The translations under genes were made by a program, and so were the position numbers. DNA of 64,000 nucleotides from Gillisella vitis (lineage in GTDB: Bacteria > Pseudomonadota > Alphaproteobacteria > Rhizobiales > Rhizobiaceae), in the NCBI RefSeq assembly GCF_001541345.2, contig NZ_LMVL02000008.1:1-64000 (forward strand), written 5' to 3'. Shown here piece after piece: positions 62,477 through 64,000 of this stretch (positions are counted from its first letter, which is position 1; each line of letters opens with the position of its first letter). The notes beneath the pieces are model-generated. The model was not told where the DNA came from, ran no database searches, and was given only the letters and a program-made list of their open reading frames with translations.

Positions 62477-62830
62477 CTAACGCCCCAGTTGGTTCGAAGG
62501 TCCGAAAGTATCTATCCGTCGATGTTCCCTATCCGGATCGTGAGGCCGTGCCGTTAGGCTATAGTCGCTGCGGTAGGTTTTACCGAGATCCGAGACGATT
62601 TCAATTTCACACGACGCTGTGGTTGAACCCATGATTGAAACCCGGATGGTCGCGCCAGCCAACCACGTTCGGGGCATAGTATTCGCCGCCATCATGCGAT
62701 GGATCGCCGTCCGATAATAGAGAGCGGACAATGTGAAATCGGCATTGTCAGGAACGACTGTCCCGCGCTCCAGATCAAATTCGATTTGGTGCTTGCCTAG
62801 ACCATGGAGGAAGGCGACATATTGGCCCAA
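62477..62830 (-). CDS. Hypothetical protein, possibly the end of a broken gene
   Basis: A 117-codon frame (TTG start at 62830) reads like a real protein: QYVAFLHGLGKHQIEFDLERGTVVPDNADFTLSALYYRTAIHRMMAANTMPRTWLAGATIRVSIMGS and CEIEIVSDLGKTYRSDYS. The coding character continues upstream as YNDLNGYWALG to a TGA at 62858-62860 without an ATG or a ribosome-binding site, so the 5' end may have been lost by a frameshift. No family recognised; AT-richer than its neighbours. Confidence 0.4.
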   Translation of the reverse strand: MGQYVAFLHGLGKHQIEFDLERGTVVPDNADFTLSALYYRTAIHRMMAANTMPRTWLAGATIRVSIMGSTTASCEIEIVSDLGKTYRSDYSLTARPHDPDREHRRIDTFGPSNQLGR

Positions 62831-63047
62831 GGCCCAGTAACCATTGAGGTCATTATATCAGCTGGCGAAGGTTCGAAGAATGTCGTGGCCAATAGCCTTG
62901 AACTGCTTTCTCCTTGGCATATGCTGCTCACTCTGGCGTCAGATTCCACAAGGGATATCGGAAAAGATAACCGTAGACACGACGATAATTTTTTGGGCAA
63001 AGCACTATCTATTCGAGGTGGGAAGAGGTCAAATCTTCCCATCCCAC

Positions 63048-63512
63048 TCACCCCCGCCCACGATAGGTCGGCACGCCTTGATCCGGCAACCAGACACCCG
63101 TCGGCGCTTCACCGGTCTGCCAGAACACATCAATGGGAATGCCGCCGCGTGGGTACCAATAGGCGCCGATCCTGAGCCATTTCGGGTCGAGCAGTTCCAC
63201 CAACCGCTTGGCGATGTAGATCGAGCAATCCTCGTGGAAGGAGCCGTGGTTGCGGAACGAGGTCATGAACAGTTTCAGTGACTTGGATTCCACCAGGAAA
63301 TCGCCCGGAATATAATCGATGACGATATGGGCGAAATCCGGCTGGCCGGTCATCGGGCAGAGCGAGGTGAATTCCGGCGCGGTGAAGCGTACGACATAAT
63401 CGGTTCCGGCATTGGTATTGGGAACCCGTTCCAGCACCGCCGATTCAGGGCTGGTCGGCGCATCCACCTGGCGACCCAGTTGGGACAGGCCGGAAACATC
63501 GGTCTTGCTCAT
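63048..63512 (-). CDS. queF: NADPH-dependent 7-cyano-7-deazaguanine reductase
   Basis: The 154-residue QueF (type I, short form) reduces preQ0 to preQ1 in queuosine synthesis. It shows FTAPEFTSLCPMTGQPDFAHIVIDYIP with the nucleophilic Cys and catalytic Asp, the substrate motif ESKSLKLFMTSFRNHGSFHEDC and the NADPH-binding basic part near the C-terminus. Its ATG overlaps the stop of the upstream transporter gene by three bases (ATGA). Confidence 0.96.
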   Translation of the reverse strand: MSKTDVSGLSQLGRQVDAPTSPESAVLERVPNTNAGTDYVVRFTAPEFTSLCPMTGQPDFAHIVIDYIPGDFLVESKSLKLFMTSFRNHGSFHEDCSIYIAKRLVELLDPKWLRIGAYWYPRGGIPIDVFWQTGEAPTGVWLPDQGVPTYRGRG

Positions 63513-64000
63513 GCATGTTCTCCTTCAAATTTGACACGGACGCCATGGGCCTCTTCGCTTTCCGGCTCCACATGGATCGTCACCCGCGCGCCCGGCTGCA
63601 CGGCTTGTACCGCCGCTTCCAGCCTGTCGCAAATCTCATGCGCCTCGCCCACCGGCATCACGGCTGGCACGACGAGGTCGAAGCCAACAAAGGTCGCGGC
63701 TCCAGCCCGGCGGGTGCGCAGATAATGCACTCCGAGCGAGCCACTGGCGTGATCGGCAATCGCCTTTTTGATGGCATCTTCTTCCGCTGGCTCGACCGCC
63801 TTGTCCATCAAGCCATCGACGGAGTGGCTGATCACTTTCCAGCCCTGATAGATGATGTTGCAGGCGACCAGAATAGCCAGCAGCGGATCGAGAATGGCAT
63901 AACCGGTGATCACCACCAGAACAAGGCCGATCAGCACGCCCACCGATGTCACCACATCCGACATGATATGCTGGCCATCCGCCGTCAGGGCGGGGGAGCG
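63509..64000 (-). CDS. CDF-family cation efflux transporter, C-terminal part (runs off the window)
   Basis: The frame is open to the right edge and continues as SPALTADGQHIMSDVVTSVGVLIGLVLV, where HIMSD is the HxxxD metal site of transmembrane helix 5 of cation diffusion facilitators. Helix 6 (DPLLAILVACNIIYQGWKVI) and the cytoplasmic ferredoxin-like domain (VEPAEEDAIKKAIADHA, VHYLRTRRAGAATFVGFDLVVPAVMPVGEAHEICDRLE, VTIHVEP) follow. It would export Zn, Fe, Co or similar ions. At least four N-terminal helices lie outside the window. It is coupled to queF. Confidence 0.9.
   Translation of the reverse strand, partial: RSPALTADGQHIMSDVVTSVGVLIGLVLVVITGYAILDPLLAILVACNIIYQGWKVISHSVDGLMDKAVEPAEEDAIKKAIADHASGSLGVHYLRTRRAGAATFVGFDLVVPAVMPVGEAHEICDRLEAAVQAVQPGARVTIHVEPESEEAHGVRVKFEGEHA

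Noticed and set aside
1..64000. CRISPR array, tRNA or rRNA genes, transposase genes
   Set aside because: None seen on either strand; the repeats found are short palindromic elements without regular spacers.

Overview
The window looks like part of a Rhizobiaceae chromosome (Agrobacterium / Allorhizobium / Rhizobium group). The evidence is high-GC coding with many convergent and operonic genes, a BacA-type peptide transporter, a choXWV choline transporter, a NolR-like ArsR regulator, RirA-type iron boxes (TGA-N9-TCA), and several families of short palindromic intergenic repeats of the kind common in rhizobia. The genus is an inference; no rRNA or tRNA was seen.

Layout. 1-3050: an AT-richer accessory island with an orphan Rhs-tip toxin followed by four tandem paralogues (exact 474-base period), most likely immunity genes; the second is broken by one amber codon. 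3.2-6.1 kb: a NitT/TauT-type ABC transporter (binding protein, ATPase, permease). 6.3-9.8 kb: a very large SF1 helicase-like gene interrupted by one in-frame TGA. 9.9-20.5 kb: purine catabolism on the minus strand: xdhA, xdhB, xdhC, a TPR-sulfotransferase, a LysR regulator, membrane urate hydroxylase puuD and guanine deaminase guaD. Together these convert guanine to xanthine, urate and 5-hydroxyisourate. 20.5-25.4 kb: 3-hydroxybutyrate dehydrogenase, glycerol kinase, a luciferase-like monooxygenase and a methionine aminopeptidase. 25.6-33.6 kb: an MFS exporter, bacA, a polysaccharide deacetylase, NnrU, a YfgM-like TPR protein, der and a GT4 glycosyltransferase. 33.8-40.9 kb: alpha-glucosidase, a YefM-YoeB toxin-antitoxin pair with its operator, adenine deaminase, a CPT-like kinase, an aldose epimerase and a LivJ-like binding protein. 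41.2-42.7 kb: a second toxin-immunity cassette, a HExxH toxin with two tandem paralogous putative immunity genes. 43-51.9 kb: omega-aminotransferase, NolR-like regulator, HugZ-like protein, choVWX, thymidine kinase and a DUF2333 protein. 51.9-64 kb: a PAS protein and a LuxR regulator, fhs, an iron-regulated heme receptor, an extensin-like protein, selO, hupE, a DUF2076 protein, queF and the C-terminal part of a CDF cation transporter that runs off the right end.

The most interesting content is (1) the two toxin-immunity cassettes with multiplied immunity genes, the first showing a mosaic pattern between copies and a nonsense mutation; (2) the single-stop interrupted helicase; and (3) several families of palindromic intergenic repeats, including a two-copy element with a second hairpin apparently inserted in one copy and a perfect 64-base palindrome abutting the yoeB stop codon.
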